Of a stretch of 64,000 nt of DNA, positions 1 through 9,524 are shown one piece after another. Under the pieces are notes generated by a model. The model did not search any database. It was not told the origin of the DNA and was given only the letters and a program-made list of their open reading frames with translations. Source of the stretch: JAODBJ01 sp963782465 (lineage in GTDB: Bacteria; Actinomycetota; Acidimicrobiia; IMCC26256; PALSA-610). The DNA lies in NCBI GenBank assembly GCA_963782465.1, contig CAWAJR010000003.1, positions 1,166,121-1,230,120 of the forward strand. Direction: 5' to 3'. The position numbers were made by a program, and so were the translations under genes. Position 1 is the stretch's first letter. The number at the start of each line of letters is the position of its first letter.

Positions 1-69
1 GACAAGACGAAGGACTGCACGGCCTACCTGCGCGGCATGGGCCAGTTCGCGGCGTCGCTGCGCACGTAA
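1..69 (+). CDS. 3' end of an unidentified gene (partial)
   Basis: An open frame enters from the left edge and ends at TAA (67-69), giving a 22-residue C-terminus that ends in FAASLRT. Only the tail is visible, so no family can be assigned. It converges on the Calx-beta gene 21 bases further on. Confidence 0.5.
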   Translation, partial: DKTKDCTAYLRGMGQFAASLRT

Positions 70-90
70 GCCGCCCCCGGCGGCCGGCGA

Positions 91-996
91 CTACTGGGGG
101 TCGATCACCGGCCCGTTCGTCGTGTTGTCGAGGATCGTCACCGTCGCGTAGGGCGTCGGTGTCAGCGAGGCGCTGTTGTCGGCAACACTGAACACGACCT
201 GGAACGTCTCGTCGGGTTCCGGGGTGTCGTCACCGACGACGGTGACGATCACCGATTGCGCCGCGCTGGAGCCGGCGGCCAACGTGACGGTCCCGGTCGC
301 CGGCAGGAAGTCGGCGTTCGGGGTCGCGTCGACGCCGACCAGCGTGTAGTTCAGGACGATGTCGTGATCAGGTGGCGTCACCGGTGCGATCGTCACCACG
401 CCGTCACTCAAACCACCGGAGTGCGGCTCGGGCACCGACGTGCCGGTCATCGTCACCGCGAGCGACTGCGCCGGCGGGACCACCGGCGGCGGCGTCGGGG
501 CAGCCGGCGGCAGGATCGTCGCGGTCCCGACGACGCTCGGGAAGCGGCTCCGCGAGCGTTGCGTCATCCCCGGACCGACGACGAGGCTGAACGTCTCAGG
601 CCCTTCGGTCACGTTGTCGGCCCGTACCCGGACGCCGACGGTCTTCGACGTCGGGCCACCGGCTTTGAACGCGACGACGCGCCGGACCGGGAAGTAGTCG
701 CCCGACCGCGCGGTCGCAGTTCCGTCCTGCGTGTGGACCGGCAGGAACATCAAGTGGGCGGGCGTCGCACTGAGCGAGATCGTGAAGGTTGCGAGCACGC
801 TTCTTCCCGCGGCCGGTTCCGTCACCGATACGTCCGAGACCGTGACCGCAGGGCGCTCCGCCCTGGCATTCCTCGGCCGGTGCGACGCGGCACTCGCGCT
901 TCCCGGCGTCAGCAGCAGCGCAAGGGGAACGACGAGCAGGGCACGCGACACGCGGGCAAGCACGCGCCCCGCACGGGCGCCGCCACATCGAGCCAC
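91..996 (-). CDS. Secreted Calx-beta domain protein
   Basis: A 301-residue exported protein of unknown role. The GTG at 996 is chosen because GGAGGT lies six bases upstream; a longer frame to 1050 has no such site. The N-terminus has arginines, then a hydrophobic stretch (VVPLALLLT) and an ASA signal-peptidase-like site. Two Calx-beta-like repeats follow, at about residues 45-140 and 180-295, each with the pattern of an acidic loop (DGTATARSGDY, VDATPNADF) followed by a GDDTPEPDETF-type strand. A proline-rich linker joins them. Calx-beta repeats bind calcium and are common in surface or adhesion proteins; the role here is inferred. Confidence 0.8.
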   Translation of the reverse strand: MARCGGARAGRVLARVSRALLVVPLALLLTPGSASAASHRPRNARAERPAVTVSDVSVTEPAAGRSVLATFTISLSATPAHLMFLPVHTQDGTATARSGDYFPVRRVVAFKAGGPTSKTVGVRVRADNVTEGPETFSLVVGPGMTQRSRSRFPSVVGTATILPPAAPTPPPVVPPAQSLAVTMTGTSVPEPHSGGLSDGVVTIAPVTPPDHDIVLNYTLVGVDATPNADFLPATGTVTLAAGSSAAQSVIVTVVGDDTPEPDETFQVVFSVADNSASLTPTPYATVTILDNTTNGPVIDPQ

Positions 997-1069
997 GATG
1001 GACCTCCGGTTCGGTCCCGGCCCGTCCCCGTGGGGTGTATATCGGCACATTTCGTGCCAAATCTTTATT

Positions 1070-3327
1070 TCAGCCGGCGGGAGCGATCTCCACCGGGATG
1101 CCGTTCAAGACCGCGTTGCCCGACAGCGGGTCGAACAACGCGGTGCCGGCGAGCAGGTTGCTGTTCGCCCCGGCATGATCGGCCGCGACCCGTTGGCCGG
1201 TACCGGCGACGTCGTGGCCCCACCCGTGGGGGATCGAGACGACACCGGGCATCACGGCATCGGTCAGTTCGGCGGGGAGGACCACCTCTCCCGAACCGGA
1301 ACTGACGCGGGTCGGTGCACCGTCGGTGACGCCGGCTCGCGCCGCGTCGTTCGGGTGCACATGCACCGTGCAGCGCTCCTTGCCCTTCACGAGCACGTCG
1401 ATGTTGTGCATCCACGAATTGTTCGAGCGGAGGTCGCGCCGACCCACCAACCGCAACGCGGGGCCGGCCGGCGCGGCGAGCGTCGCGCGCAATCGTTCGA
1501 CGTCGGCGAGGATCTCCTCCGGCGCGAGTTCGATCGCACCCGTCGGCGTGCGCAGCATCTCGGGAACGCGCGGCTGCAACGGTCCGAAGTCGATGCCGTG
1601 CGGGTTCGCTTCGAGCTTCGCGAGGGTGAGACCGTCGGGGTTCGCGCCGAACCCGTCGCCGTACGGCCCGGTACGCAACATGAAATCGAGGACCCGTTCG
1701 GGCCCGCGTCGCGGTGCGAGCGCGCCGAGCAGCGCTTCCGCGTTACGGCCTTCGACGTTCGAGCCGGCGCGACCGACGGACTTCTGCGCAAGCCCGGCGA
1801 CCACGAACTCGTCGAGCGCGTCGATGTCGGCATCGGGCCCTCGCCCGCGACGATCGCGCTCAACCGGAGCAGCGTCTGCCACTCCGGCATCTCGTTCGCC
1901 GCGCACTCCACGACCGGCGGTGAATAGTTCGCGATGTTGCGGATCGCGAGCGAGTAGAGCGCGAGGTCGTAGTGGCCCCGCGCGAGTTCACGTTCCGGCG
2001 GCAAGATCACGTTCGCGTACCGGGTCGTCTCGTTGCGGTAGATGTCGACGCTCACCATGAAATCGAGGCCGGCCAGCGCCCGGTCCATACGCCGCGCGTC
2101 GGGGTTCGACAGGGCCGGGTTCCCCGCGACCGTGATCAAGGCGCGCACCTGCCCCGCGCCCGGCGTGTCGATCTCCTCCGCCAGGCACACGACCGGCAAC
2201 TCGCCGAAGAACTCCGGCACCTGCCGGACGCGGCTCGCGCGGCGACCGAACTTCACCCCGCGCCCCCGACCGCCCGGCCCACCCGTGTTGGCGCCGCCCG
2301 ACGCGGGCAGGGTGAACATCGCGCCGCCGGGCCGGTCGAGGTTGCCGGTACATACGTTGATCACATCGACCAACCACGACGCCAACGTGCCGAACTCGTG
2401 GGTGCAGGTGCCGATCCGCCCGTACACCGCGGCGCGGGGCGCGCCGGCAAGTTCGTGCGCGATACGGCGGATCACCGGCGCGTCGATCCCGCACACCGGG
2501 GCCACGACTTCAGGCGAGAACTCGTGCGCGACGCTCGCCACCACGTCGGCGCCGTTCACGTGCGCGCCGACCGTGCCGAAGTCGACGAGGTCGTCGGCGA
2601 ACAGGGTGTGAACGATCCCGATCAGGAAATGGGCATCGGTGCCGGGACGGATGAAGAGATGCTCGCTCGCCTCCTCGGCGGTCTTGGTCCGGCGCGGATC
2701 GACCACCACGAGCCGCCCGCCCCGTTCGCGCAGCGCGCGCAAGCGGCCGGGAATGTCGGCCGCGGTCATGAGGCTGCCGTTCGAAGCGAACGGGTTCGCG
2801 CCGAGCATCAGGAGGTAGTCGGTGCGGTCGACGTCGGGCACCGGGATGCTCAGCGCGGCGCCGAACATCAACCCGGCGGAGACCTGCTTCGGCATCTGGT
2901 CGACGGTGCTTGCCGAGTACACGTTCTTCGTGTGCAGCGATTGGATCAGCACCCGGTTGTAGACGAGCCCGGCGAGGTTGTGCGCGTTGGGGTTCCCCAG
3001 GTACAGCGCGACGGCGTCCCGACCGTGCTCGTCGATGATCCGAGTGAGGTTCGCGTCGATCTCGGCGAATGCATCGTCCCACGACACGTCGAACCATTGA
3101 TCACCGCGACGCAGCTGGGGCGCGCGGATCCGGTCGGGGTCGGCTTCGAGGCCCTTGAGCGCGGTGCCCTTCGGGCAGAGGTAGCCGTGGCTGAACACGT
3201 CGTCGCGGTCGCCGCGCACGAGGGCGATGTCGCCGGCGCGGTCGAGGTGCAGTTCGAGCCCGCAGGTCGCCTCGCACAGATGGCAGGTGCGGTACACGAC
3301 CTGCCGGTCATTCCCCAGTTCGGCCAT
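1070..3327 (-). CDS. Molybdopterin oxidoreductase, formate dehydrogenase/BisC-like (frameshifted)
   Basis: About 752 residues if repaired. Near the N-terminus, CHLCEATC plus a later C before PKG gives the CX2CX3CXnC pattern of a [4Fe-4S]-binding molybdopterin oxidoreductase domain. The molybdopterin-binding core follows (DVSWDDAF, GNPNAHN, VVDPRRTKTA), and the C-terminal dinucleotide-binding domain includes NNSWMHN and HPNDAARAG. The reading frame breaks at the GGGCCC at 1835-1840: upstream ends VAGEGP and downstream continues DADIDALDEF, so one base is missing. Electron partner and substrate cannot be told from sequence. It diverges from the alcohol dehydrogenase at 3402. Disruption by sequence error is more likely than decay because both halves are well conserved. 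Confidence 0.8.
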
Positions 3328-3401
3328 GCGCGGGAGTGTACGAGCCCGGCACGACGGCTGCGCCTACCTCGCAGGTCATTGCCGTTCCGTAGGCTCCCGG
3401 C

Positions 3402-4655
3402 ATGCGCGCACTCGTTTTCGGCATCCCTGCCGACCTCAAACCACCCGAAGCAGGCACCGGGCCCGATGAGACCGCCAACCCGCTGCTCCGCAACCTCGCG
3501 GTCACCCCGATGGCGCTCACCGACGTCGACGACCCGAAACTGTTCGGGCCCGATTGGGTCGTGCTGAAGACCCGGCTCACCGGCATCTGCGGTTCCGACT
3601 CCAAGCAGGTGTTCATGGACGCCGGCGGCGACGCGACCGACTTCTCGATGACCGCGTTCATCACCTTCCCGCAGGTACTCGGCCACGAGGTGGTGGCCGA
3701 CGTCGTTGCGACCGGTCCCGAGACCGACGGCGTCGCGGTCGGCCAGCGGGTGCTGCTGCAATGCTGGCTCTCGTGCGCACCGCGCGGCATCGTCCCGGTG
3801 TGCCCGGCGTGCGCGGCCGGCGACTTCTCGCTCTGCTGGAACTTCACCGAGGGCCGAATCACGCCCGGCATTCACACCGGGAACTCGAGTGACGGCACCG
3901 GCGGGTTCGCCGAACTGCTTCCCGCGCATCGCAGCCAGGCGATCCCCATCCCCGACGACGTTCCTGACGAAGTCGCGGTGCTCGCCGACCCGTTCGCGGT
4001 CGCGCTGCACTCGATCACCCGCCAGCCGCCGCCCACCGGCGGGAAGGCAATCGTGTGGGGGGCCGGCGCGCTCGGTACAGCCGCGGTCGCGATCCTGCGC
4101 GCCTTCTACCCCACCGTCGACGTCGCCGTCGTCGCCCGCACCGACGCGCAGCAGGCGCTGGCGCGCCAGTTGGGCGCCGCGCTGGTCGTGCCGAGCGAAC
4201 TCGACGACGAATCGATCGTCACCGCGCTGGCCGACTGGTCAGGAGGCGTGCTGCGCCAACCGTGGGCCGGGCTCCCGATCGCGCACCCCGGGTTTGTCGA
4301 TCGCGTGTACGACACGATCGGCGCGCCGAAGACACTCGAACTCGCGTTGCGCGTCATGGCCGCCCGCGGTGTCATCTCGGTGACCGGCGTGCACGCCGCC
4401 GGTCGTTTCGAATGGTCGCCGTGGTACTTCAAAGAGGTGAACGTCGTCGGGTCGAACGCGTTCGGCGTGGAAGAGGTCGAAGGCGTCCGCAAACACGCGC
4501 TCGAGCACTATCTCGACTTCGTGCGCTCCGGTCGTATCGACATTGCACCGATGTTGACGCACACGTTCCGGCTCGACGAATGGCGCGATGCCTTCACGAC
4601 CATCGCGAAACAGGACGAAACCGGGGCGATCAAGGTCGCGTTCGACTTCCGTTGA
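3402..4655 (+). CDS. Zinc-dependent alcohol dehydrogenase (MDR family)
   Basis: A 417-residue medium-chain dehydrogenase. It has an N-terminal GroES-like catalytic domain with GICGSDSKQ and GHEVVADVV, the usual zinc and active-site motifs. A cysteine cluster around residues 125-147 (CWLSC, CPAC, C) is probably a structural-zinc lobe. The Rossmann domain carries GAGALGTAAVAIL near residue 220. The likely reaction is NAD(P)-linked oxidation of an alcohol; the substrate is unknown. ATG 3402 is the first start after the short divergent spacer shared with the molybdopterin gene. It ends 12 bases before the convergent SRPBCC gene. Confidence 0.87.
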   Translation: MRALVFGIPADLKPPEAGTGPDETANPLLRNLAVTPMALTDVDDPKLFGPDWVVLKTRLTGICGSDSKQVFMDAGGDATDFSMTAFITFPQVLGHEVVADVVATGPETDGVAVGQRVLLQCWLSCAPRGIVPVCPACAAGDFSLCWNFTEGRITPGIHTGNSSDGTGGFAELLPAHRSQAIPIPDDVPDEVAVLADPFAVALHSITRQPPPTGGKAIVWGAGALGTAAVAILRAFYPTVDVAVVARTDAQQALARQLGAALVVPSELDDESIVTALADWSGGVLRQPWAGLPIAHPGFVDRVYDTIGAPKTLELALRVMAARGVISVTGVHAAGRFEWSPWYFKEVNVVGSNAFGVEEVEGVRKHALEHYLDFVRSGRIDIAPMLTHTFRLDEWRDAFTTIAKQDETGAIKVAFDFR

Positions 4656-4667
4656 CCGCGCGGGCGT

Positions 4668-4985
4668 TCATTGTTCGAGGCGTTGCTTGATCTTCGCCAT
4701 TGCGGCCGCGAGATCGTGCTCGATCTTCTCGCGATCCCCGTGCGCGAGATGCAAGGTGACCATCAGGCGCGCGCCATGGCTGGTGGGCGCGACCGAAAGT
4801 TCGCCGTGGTAGTCGTCGTTGCTTTCCGCGCCCCATTGGAGCCGGCGTTCGGGCAGGACTTTCACCCACATGTCGGGGGCGATTTCGAAATCGGGGAGGT
4901 ACTGGGGCAGCTTCTCGACGTTGCCGACATACGCGAAGACGGTGTCTGCATCGACCGTCAATTCGATTCCGCTCGTGAAGTTCAT
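4668..4985 (-). CDS. SRPBCC-family protein
   Basis: A 105-residue protein starting MNFTSGIEL. Its layout matches small START/Bet v1-like (SRPBCC, polyketide cyclase) proteins: an early strand, a helix with ADTVFAYVGNVEKLPQYLP, antiparallel strands, and a final amphipathic helix (EKIEHDLAAAMAKIKQRL). These proteins bind hydrophobic ligands or act in stress response; no substrate can be named. It is shorter than the family norm of about 140 residues. It lies between two plus-strand genes and is divergent from the hydrolase at 5018. Confidence 0.75.
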   Translation of the reverse strand: MNFTSGIELTVDADTVFAYVGNVEKLPQYLPDFEIAPDMWVKVLPERRLQWGAESNDDYHGELSVAPTSHGARLMVTLHLAHGDREKIEHDLAAAMAKIKQRLEQ

Positions 4986-5017
4986 CCCCCCTTCATAGCC
5001 TCTACGCTGCCGCAGCG

Positions 5018-5734
5018 ATGAACACAGCCCGGTTGTACTTTCGCCAGTTGCTGGCCGGTCGCGACTACGCGCGCGACGACATGGTCGCCCGGCAGATGGT
5101 GAACTTCGCGTACCTGATCGGCGATCGCGAGACCGGCGAAGCCGTCGCGGTCGACCCGGCGTACGGGGTCGCGGAGCTGGTCGAGATGCTCGGCGCCGAC
5201 GGGATGCGCCTCACCGGGGTGCTCGCCAGCCACTACCACCCCGACCACGTGGGCGGCGAGCTCATGGGCTGGCGGATCGAAGGCGTCGCCGAGCTCCTGC
5301 AGCTCGGGGTCGACGCGAAGGTGCACGTCCAATCGGAGGAGGCGCCGGGAGTGAAACGGGTCACTGGTGCGTCCGACACCGACCTCGTGCTGCACGCGTC
5401 GGGCGACGTCGTGACCGTCGGTGCGGTCGGCATCACGCTGATCCACACACCCGGGCACACGCCGGGCTCGCAGTGCTTCTACCTGCGCACACCCGAAGGC
5501 GGGCGGCTCGTGTCGGGCGACACGCTGTTCCTCGACGGCTGCGGCCGCACCGATCTCCCCGGCGGCGACCCCGAGGCGCTGTACGAGTCGTTGACGCAAC
5601 GCCTCGCGGTCGTGCCCGACGACGCCGTCCTCTACCCCGGCCACCTCTACTCCGCCGACCCGAACGCGCCGCTCGGCGTCGTCCGTGCCCGCAACTGGGT
5701 GTTCCGGATGGGCCGCGCCGCCTTCGACGGGTGA
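5018..5734 (+). CDS. Metallo-beta-lactamase-fold hydrolase, glyoxalase II/ETHE1-like
   Basis: A 238-residue protein. SHYHPDHVGGE supplies the HXHXDH metal motif at about residues 70-75. HTPGHTPGS supplies the next histidine, and SGDTLFLDGCGRTDLPGG matches the aspartate loop of the hydroxyacylglutathione hydrolase/persulfide dioxygenase (ETHE1) branch. Probable roles are hydrolysis of a thioester or sulfur-compound detoxification. No rhodanese domain is attached. The substrate is uncertain. Confidence 0.85.
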   Translation: MNTARLYFRQLLAGRDYARDDMVARQMVNFAYLIGDRETGEAVAVDPAYGVAELVEMLGADGMRLTGVLASHYHPDHVGGELMGWRIEGVAELLQLGVDAKVHVQSEEAPGVKRVTGASDTDLVLHASGDVVTVGAVGITLIHTPGHTPGSQCFYLRTPEGGRLVSGDTLFLDGCGRTDLPGGDPEALYESLTQRLAVVPDDAVLYPGHLYSADPNAPLGVVRARNWVFRMGRAAFDG

Positions 5735-5814
5735 CCCCGGGCGCACCGGCGCCCGCCGGCCGCGGCCCGCAACCGAACGGCCTCGCCCGGCGAACCGGGG
5801 GCCGGACGTTGCGG

Positions 5815-6030
5815 TCAGGCCGCGGTGTCGGGCGACATCGGGGTGGGACGGCGCGGGACGAAGCGCAGCACGGTTGCCTCGCCGTCGTGGCCGCTGTGTG
5901 ACGACCCGGGATCGGGGCGGCCCTGCTCTCGCCGCCCCGACGCCGGGTGCGCGGCGATCGAAGCTTCGAGAGCCTCGAGCACGCGAGCGTGCGGCGACCT
6001 TGTCTTCCGCCACTCCCGTGTACCGCGCAT
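5815..6030 (-). CDS. Possible small hypothetical protein
   Basis: This is the only candidate in the 387-base gap between 5734 and 6122. A 71-residue frame starts at ATG 6030 with a purine-rich stretch (GGAGACAGGGG) just upstream. The N-terminal half is basic with a possible helix (ARVLEALEASIAAH), and the C-terminus reads ATVLRFVPRR. No family is recognised. It could be a non-coding gap with a chance open frame. Confidence 0.3.
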   Translation of the reverse strand: MRGTREWRKTRSPHARVLEALEASIAAHPASGRREQGRPDPGSSHSGHDGEATVLRFVPRRPTPMSPDTAA

Positions 6031-6121
6031 CACACCCCTGTCTCCACCCGCTGGGTAACAATTCTTTCGGCATTCCGGCGGCCGACTTGAAGGGGCATTG
6101 CCCTCGGGCGTTCGCAGCAAC

Positions 6122-6613
6122 TCAGCCGAGCCGGGCGGCGATGCGCCGAGCGAGCGCCCGCTGGTCTTCGGGAGGGATGTCGAGGTAGCCGTTCTCGTGC
6201 ATGAGCGCGGCGTACTGCTGCTCGGCGTAGGGCCGCCCGGGTGGCAGCGGAGCCAGATGCCAGTGGACGTGCGCGTTGCCCTGGTGGCTCCCGAGGCTGA
6301 GTACGTAGAGCCGTTCTGTCGGCACCGACGCCGACACGGCCCGCCCCACCCGATGGGCCCGCCGCTGGAGCTCGACGTACTCCTCCTCGGAGAAGTCGTC
6401 GACCACACCGGTGCGGTGCTCGATCGGCGCCAGCAGCGTGTACCCCACGAGGGTCGGGAACGCGGCCAGGAACGCGATACAGCAGTCGTCCCGGTACACC
6501 ACCGGGTGGTCACCGAGATCGCCGGCGACGATCCGGCAGACAAAGCATTCACCCTGCCGCGTACGCCGCTCGTAGCTCGCGATATCGAAGGCCAATCGTG
6601 GGTACTCGCTCAT
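6122..6613 (-). CDS. HIT-family hydrolase/transferase
   Basis: A 163-residue histidine-triad protein. CFVCRIVAGDLGDHPVVYRD is the typical CXXC plus N-terminal strand, and NAHVHWHLAPLPPG contains the catalytic HXHXH triad near residues 115-119. HIT proteins hydrolyse nucleoside phosphoramidates or dinucleoside polyphosphates; the specific substrate is unknown. ATG 6613 precedes SEYPRLAFD. It diverges from the membrane protein at 6687. Confidence 0.87.
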   Translation of the reverse strand: MSEYPRLAFDIASYERRTRQGECFVCRIVAGDLGDHPVVYRDDCCIAFLAAFPTLVGYTLLAPIEHRTGVVDDFSEEEYVELQRRAHRVGRAVSASVPTERLYVLSLGSHQGNAHVHWHLAPLPPGRPYAEQQYAALMHENGYLDIPPEDQRALARRIAARLG

Positions 6614-6686
6614 GACAAAAGGGTGACACGTGTATTGCCCGACCCGCTCATGCGTGCTGAGCTACCGGGCAGCAAGGAGCATGGCC

Positions 6687-7481
6687 GTGGGCACGACGCA
6701 ACAAGACGGCGACCGGAGCGTGCACACCGCGTACTTCGACCGGGTACGCGGCCGGCTCTTCGACGTACCTTGGGCGAGTCGCCAGGAACTGCTCGGCGAC
6801 CTGTCGGCCCGGCTCGAAGCGCTCCCTCCCGGCACCGCGCCGGAATCGGTGCTCGGCGACCCGCGCACCTACTCGAGGCTGATGCGGGAATCGGCCGGTT
6901 GCGCCCCCGACCCGATCGCTCCGTTCCCGTATTTCCGCGCGCTGCGGCGCCGCAACAAGGTGCTCGTGTTCGCGATCCCGATCGTGATCGGCCTGCTGGC
7001 GGCCGCCGGCGTGTCGTGGCTGCACTACGAACCGCTCACGGCGAACGCCTACTTCGACTCGTCGACGAGCGGCGCGATCCCCGACCCGCTCGCGAACGAC
7101 GTCACGTACTACCGCTACCAGCGCGGCGCGACGGTGGTGACCGGCATGATGCTCGAGAACTCCGGCCGCGCGACGGTGACCGTCACCGGCGTCGAGATCG
7201 CCGACGGTGCGCTGTTCGGCCTCACCGAACTGCGTGCGACGCGCGACGAAAGCCTCGGCGGGCAGTGGGGCAAGGCGCCGCGCGTCGATCACCTCACACT
7301 GCATCCCGGGGAGCGGGCCGAGCTGTTCGTCGTCATGCGCATGCTGCCGTTCGCGATCTCGCCCGGAGGTTCGGCGTGGGGACCGCAGCCGTCGTTGCTC
7401 GTTCAGGTGCTGGGGGTCACCCACCGGGTCCGGCCTGCGGGCGAAGGGATCGGCGTCGCGGTCCCGGCCGCGCGCGCGTAA
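6687..7481 (+). CDS. Membrane protein with HAAS/DUF1700-like N-terminus
   Basis: About 264 residues. GTG 6687 is preferred because AAGGAG lies seven bases upstream; ATG 6681 is only one base from that site. The N-terminus (YFDRVRGRL, RQELLGDLSARLEAL, VLGDPRTYSRLM) resembles the cytoplasmic HAAS/DUF1700 domain found with PadR-type systems. One transmembrane segment follows (VLVFAIPIVIGLLAAAGVSW, about residues 95-115). The C-terminal half, outside the membrane, is a beta-sandwich-like segment with no recognised name. Function unknown; the HAAS match is by pattern only. Confidence 0.7.
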   Translation: MGTTQQDGDRSVHTAYFDRVRGRLFDVPWASRQELLGDLSARLEALPPGTAPESVLGDPRTYSRLMRESAGCAPDPIAPFPYFRALRRRNKVLVFAIPIVIGLLAAAGVSWLHYEPLTANAYFDSSTSGAIPDPLANDVTYYRYQRGATVVTGMMLENSGRATVTVTGVEIADGALFGLTELRATRDESLGGQWGKAPRVDHLTLHPGERAELFVVMRMLPFAISPGGSAWGPQPSLLVQVLGVTHRVRPAGEGIGVAVPAARA

Positions 7482-7554
7482 CCCGTCGACCCCTCAACTC
7501 GCCTTGCCATCATGCACTTGACGGCACCCGCGCGGTTGGCCACCGTTGACCCTC

Positions 7555-8031
7555 ATGGCCCCCTGGAAACAGTTGCACGACCTGCGCCCCGATCTCGCCG
7601 ACCCCGGTCGTGCGCTGCTCTACCAGCACGGCGTCGGGCTCGCGTTCCTGGCGACGACCAGTGCCGACGGGCAGCCGCGCCTGCACCCGATGTGCCCGCT
7701 GCTCACCGACACCGGAATGTTCGCGTTCATCATCCCGTCGCCGAAGCAACATGATCTCCGGCGCGACGGTCGCTACGCGATGCACTCGTTCCCGGCCGAA
7801 GACAACGAGGACGCGTTCTACCTGAGCGGGCGGGCGCGCCTCGTCGCCGAACCGGCGTCGCGCGAAACGCTGGCGAACCAGTTCGTACGTGAGCGGTGGC
7901 GCTTCCCGGTGCAGCCGCCCGCGGCCGAGGACGCACTCTTCGAGTTCGCCATCGAGACGTGCATGCTCACCCGCACCACCGGCCACGGCGACCCGGCGCC
8001 CCAACACACCGTTTGGCACGCGCCCGCGTAG
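7555..8031 (+). CDS. Pyridoxamine 5'-phosphate oxidase-family protein
   Basis: About 158 residues of split-barrel flavin-binding fold. ATG 7555 begins MAPWKQLHDL; a TTG three codons earlier is possible. The fold is suggested by GLAFLATTSADGQPRLHPMCPL, then SPKQHDLRRDGRYAMHSF and FYLSGRARLV, the order seen in PNPOx-like and F420/FMN/heme-binding proteins of actinobacteria. Cofactor and substrate are unknown. It converges on the P450 at 8053. Confidence 0.82.
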   Translation: MAPWKQLHDLRPDLADPGRALLYQHGVGLAFLATTSADGQPRLHPMCPLLTDTGMFAFIIPSPKQHDLRRDGRYAMHSFPAEDNEDAFYLSGRARLVAEPASRETLANQFVRERWRFPVQPPAAEDALFEFAIETCMLTRTTGHGDPAPQHTVWHAPA

Positions 8032-8052
8032 CGCCCCCGTCGCGCCCGCCGG

Positions 8053-9231
8053 TTACCTCGGGTCGAACAGCACGCCGAGCGAGCGCGGGCCGCGGAACGC
8101 GTAGCCCTCGATCACCGGCGCTTCGGCATCGGGGTCGAGGCGCAGGTTCGGGAGCCGCGTCAGGATCACTTCGAGCCCGACCCGCAGTTCGAGGCGCGCG
8201 AGGTGCATGCCGAGACATTGGTGCTGGCCGGTCCCGAACGCGAGATGGTGTTGCACCGGCCGGCCGAGCTTCCATTGGTCGGCGTCGTCCCAGCGGGTCT
8301 CGTCGCGGTCGGCCGAACCGGTGAGCACATGGATCGGCGAACCGGCCGGGATCGGGCACCCGCCGACTTCGGTGTCGTGGCCCGCGACGCGCGACACCAT
8401 CGTCACCGACGTCTCCCACCGCAAGGTCTCCTCGATGACCTCGGGGAGCAGATCCGGGTTCGCGACGACCTGCGCGAGGGCGTCGGGGTGGGTGAGGAGG
8501 GCGGTGAGGCAATTCCCCATGACCCGGAACGTCGTCTCGGCGCCGGCCGGGAGGAGCAGGCGGAGGAAGCCGTAGATCTTGCCGTCGGTGAGCTGCTCAC
8601 CGTCGATCTCGGCGTGCACGAGGTCGGAGATCAGGTCGCCGCACGGGTTGACGCGGCGGTCTTCGACGATCGGCCGCAGATAATCGACCATCGCCTGCGA
8701 CGCCTTCATGCCCCGCTCCGGCGCGAGCGGGCCGGTGTTCACCTGCTCCGCCCACGCGGCGAACTGGCGCGCGTCTTCGAGGGGCACGCCCACGATCCCG
8801 CAGATCACCTCGACCGGGTAACGCGACGTGACGCTCGCGACGAGGTCGGCGTGCCCGAGCGGCGCGATCTCGTCGATGAGACGGTCGATCGCGGGCCGGA
8901 CGAGCGTCTCGTCCCATTTTTCGAGCTGCGAGGCCCGGAACGCCTTGGCGACGAGGTTGCGGTACTTGCGGTGCTCCTGGCCGTCCATGGCGAGGATGAG
9001 CTCGCCCATGAACTGGCCGATGTGCTCGTTGTTGATGCGCGACGAGAACGTCTCGCCGTCGCGCAGCACCGCTTCCGCCTCCTTGTAGGCGGTGATCTGG
9101 TAGCTGTCGCGAGGGTCGAAGTTCGAGCCGTCGAGGTGGCGCACCGGGCATCCCGACGCCCGCGCGGCCGCCCATTCGTCGTAGGGCTGCGCCTGCAGCC
9201 AGTCGATACCGGGTCCCGCGTCAGCCGCCAT
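8053..9231 (-). CDS. Cytochrome P450
   Basis: About 392 residues. The oxygen-binding I-helix (PAGAETTFR), the K-helix ExxR (EETLRWETS) and the heme-cysteine loop (FGTGQHQCLGMHLARLE) are all present and in order. ATG 9231 starts MAADAGPGIDWL; an ATG eight codons upstream (9255) would place the palindrome at 9234-9249 inside the coding region, so the shorter form is chosen. It probably hydroxylates a lipophilic substrate using a ferredoxin partner that is not encoded nearby. The palindrome directly upstream suggests control by a repressor shared with four other genes in the window. Confidence 0.92.
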   Translation of the reverse strand: MAADAGPGIDWLQAQPYDEWAAARASGCPVRHLDGSNFDPRDSYQITAYKEAEAVLRDGETFSSRINNEHIGQFMGELILAMDGQEHRKYRNLVAKAFRASQLEKWDETLVRPAIDRLIDEIAPLGHADLVASVTSRYPVEVICGIVGVPLEDARQFAAWAEQVNTGPLAPERGMKASQAMVDYLRPIVEDRRVNPCGDLISDLVHAEIDGEQLTDGKIYGFLRLLLPAGAETTFRVMGNCLTALLTHPDALAQVVANPDLLPEVIEETLRWETSVTMVSRVAGHDTEVGGCPIPAGSPIHVLTGSADRDETRWDDADQWKLGRPVQHHLAFGTGQHQCLGMHLARLELRVGLEVILTRLPNLRLDPDAEAPVIEGYAFRGPRSLGVLFDPR

Positions 9232-9233
9232 AA

Positions 9234-9249
9234 CTGACACGGTAGTCAG
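9234..9249. promoter_or_regulatory. Operator candidate CTGAC-N6-GTCAG, site 1
   Basis: CTGAC-ACGGTA-GTCAG lies two bases before the ATG of the P450. It is one of five identical-armed palindromes found at or near gene starts in this window. A TetR-type dimer is the likely class of ligand, by inference from the length and symmetry. Confidence 0.6.
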
Positions 9250-9299
9250 GTACACGACATAGGGGTCAAGGAGCCCTTCGCGACCGCCGATGACGGAGC

Positions 9300-9458
9300 G
9301 TGGGCAAAGCCACGAAGAGTGACAAGGGCGAGAAGCCCGACAAGAAGGCGAAGAAGAAGGGACCGAAGTACGCCCGTCCCGCGACCGTGCTGCGCCCGGT
9401 CATCTTCGGGTTCGTGCTGCTCGCGGCCGTCAGCGCCATCCTCCCCAAAGTGCTGTAG
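9300..9458 (+). CDS. Small lysine-rich membrane protein
   Basis: A 52-residue frame from GTG 9300 to TAG 9458. The first 25 residues are very lysine-rich (KSDKGEKPDKKAKKKG), followed by RPATVLRP and a single hydrophobic helix (VIFGFVLLAAVSAIL). The arrangement suggests a single-pass protein with a cytosolic basic tail. A weak GGAG precedes the start. It is followed within four bases by the 47-bp palindrome. No function is known to me. Confidence 0.55.
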   Translation: MGKATKSDKGEKPDKKAKKKGPKYARPATVLRPVIFGFVLLAAVSAILPKVL

Positions 9459-9461
9459 CCC

Positions 9462-9508
9462 GACATGCGTCGATAGCTATCGCAGAGCGATAGCTATCGA
9501 CGCACGTC
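9462..9508. repeat. 47-bp palindromic repeat, copy 1
   Basis: Two 21-base arms (9462-9482 and 9488-9508, one mismatch) flank the spacer CAGAG. Each arm contains its own 12-base palindrome, CGATAGCTATCG, so two such palindromes lie 17 bases apart centre to centre. A second copy is at 18097-18143. Both copies sit 16-19 bases before an acyl-CoA dehydrogenase start. The element could be an operator pair or a hairpin. No U-tract follows. Confidence 0.85.
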
Positions 9509-9524
9509 GGTAGGCTCGATCTCC

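Noticed and set aside
4677..4985. Plus-strand frame overlapping the SRPBCC gene
   Set aside because: No conserved features, while the minus-strand product shows a coherent fold pattern.
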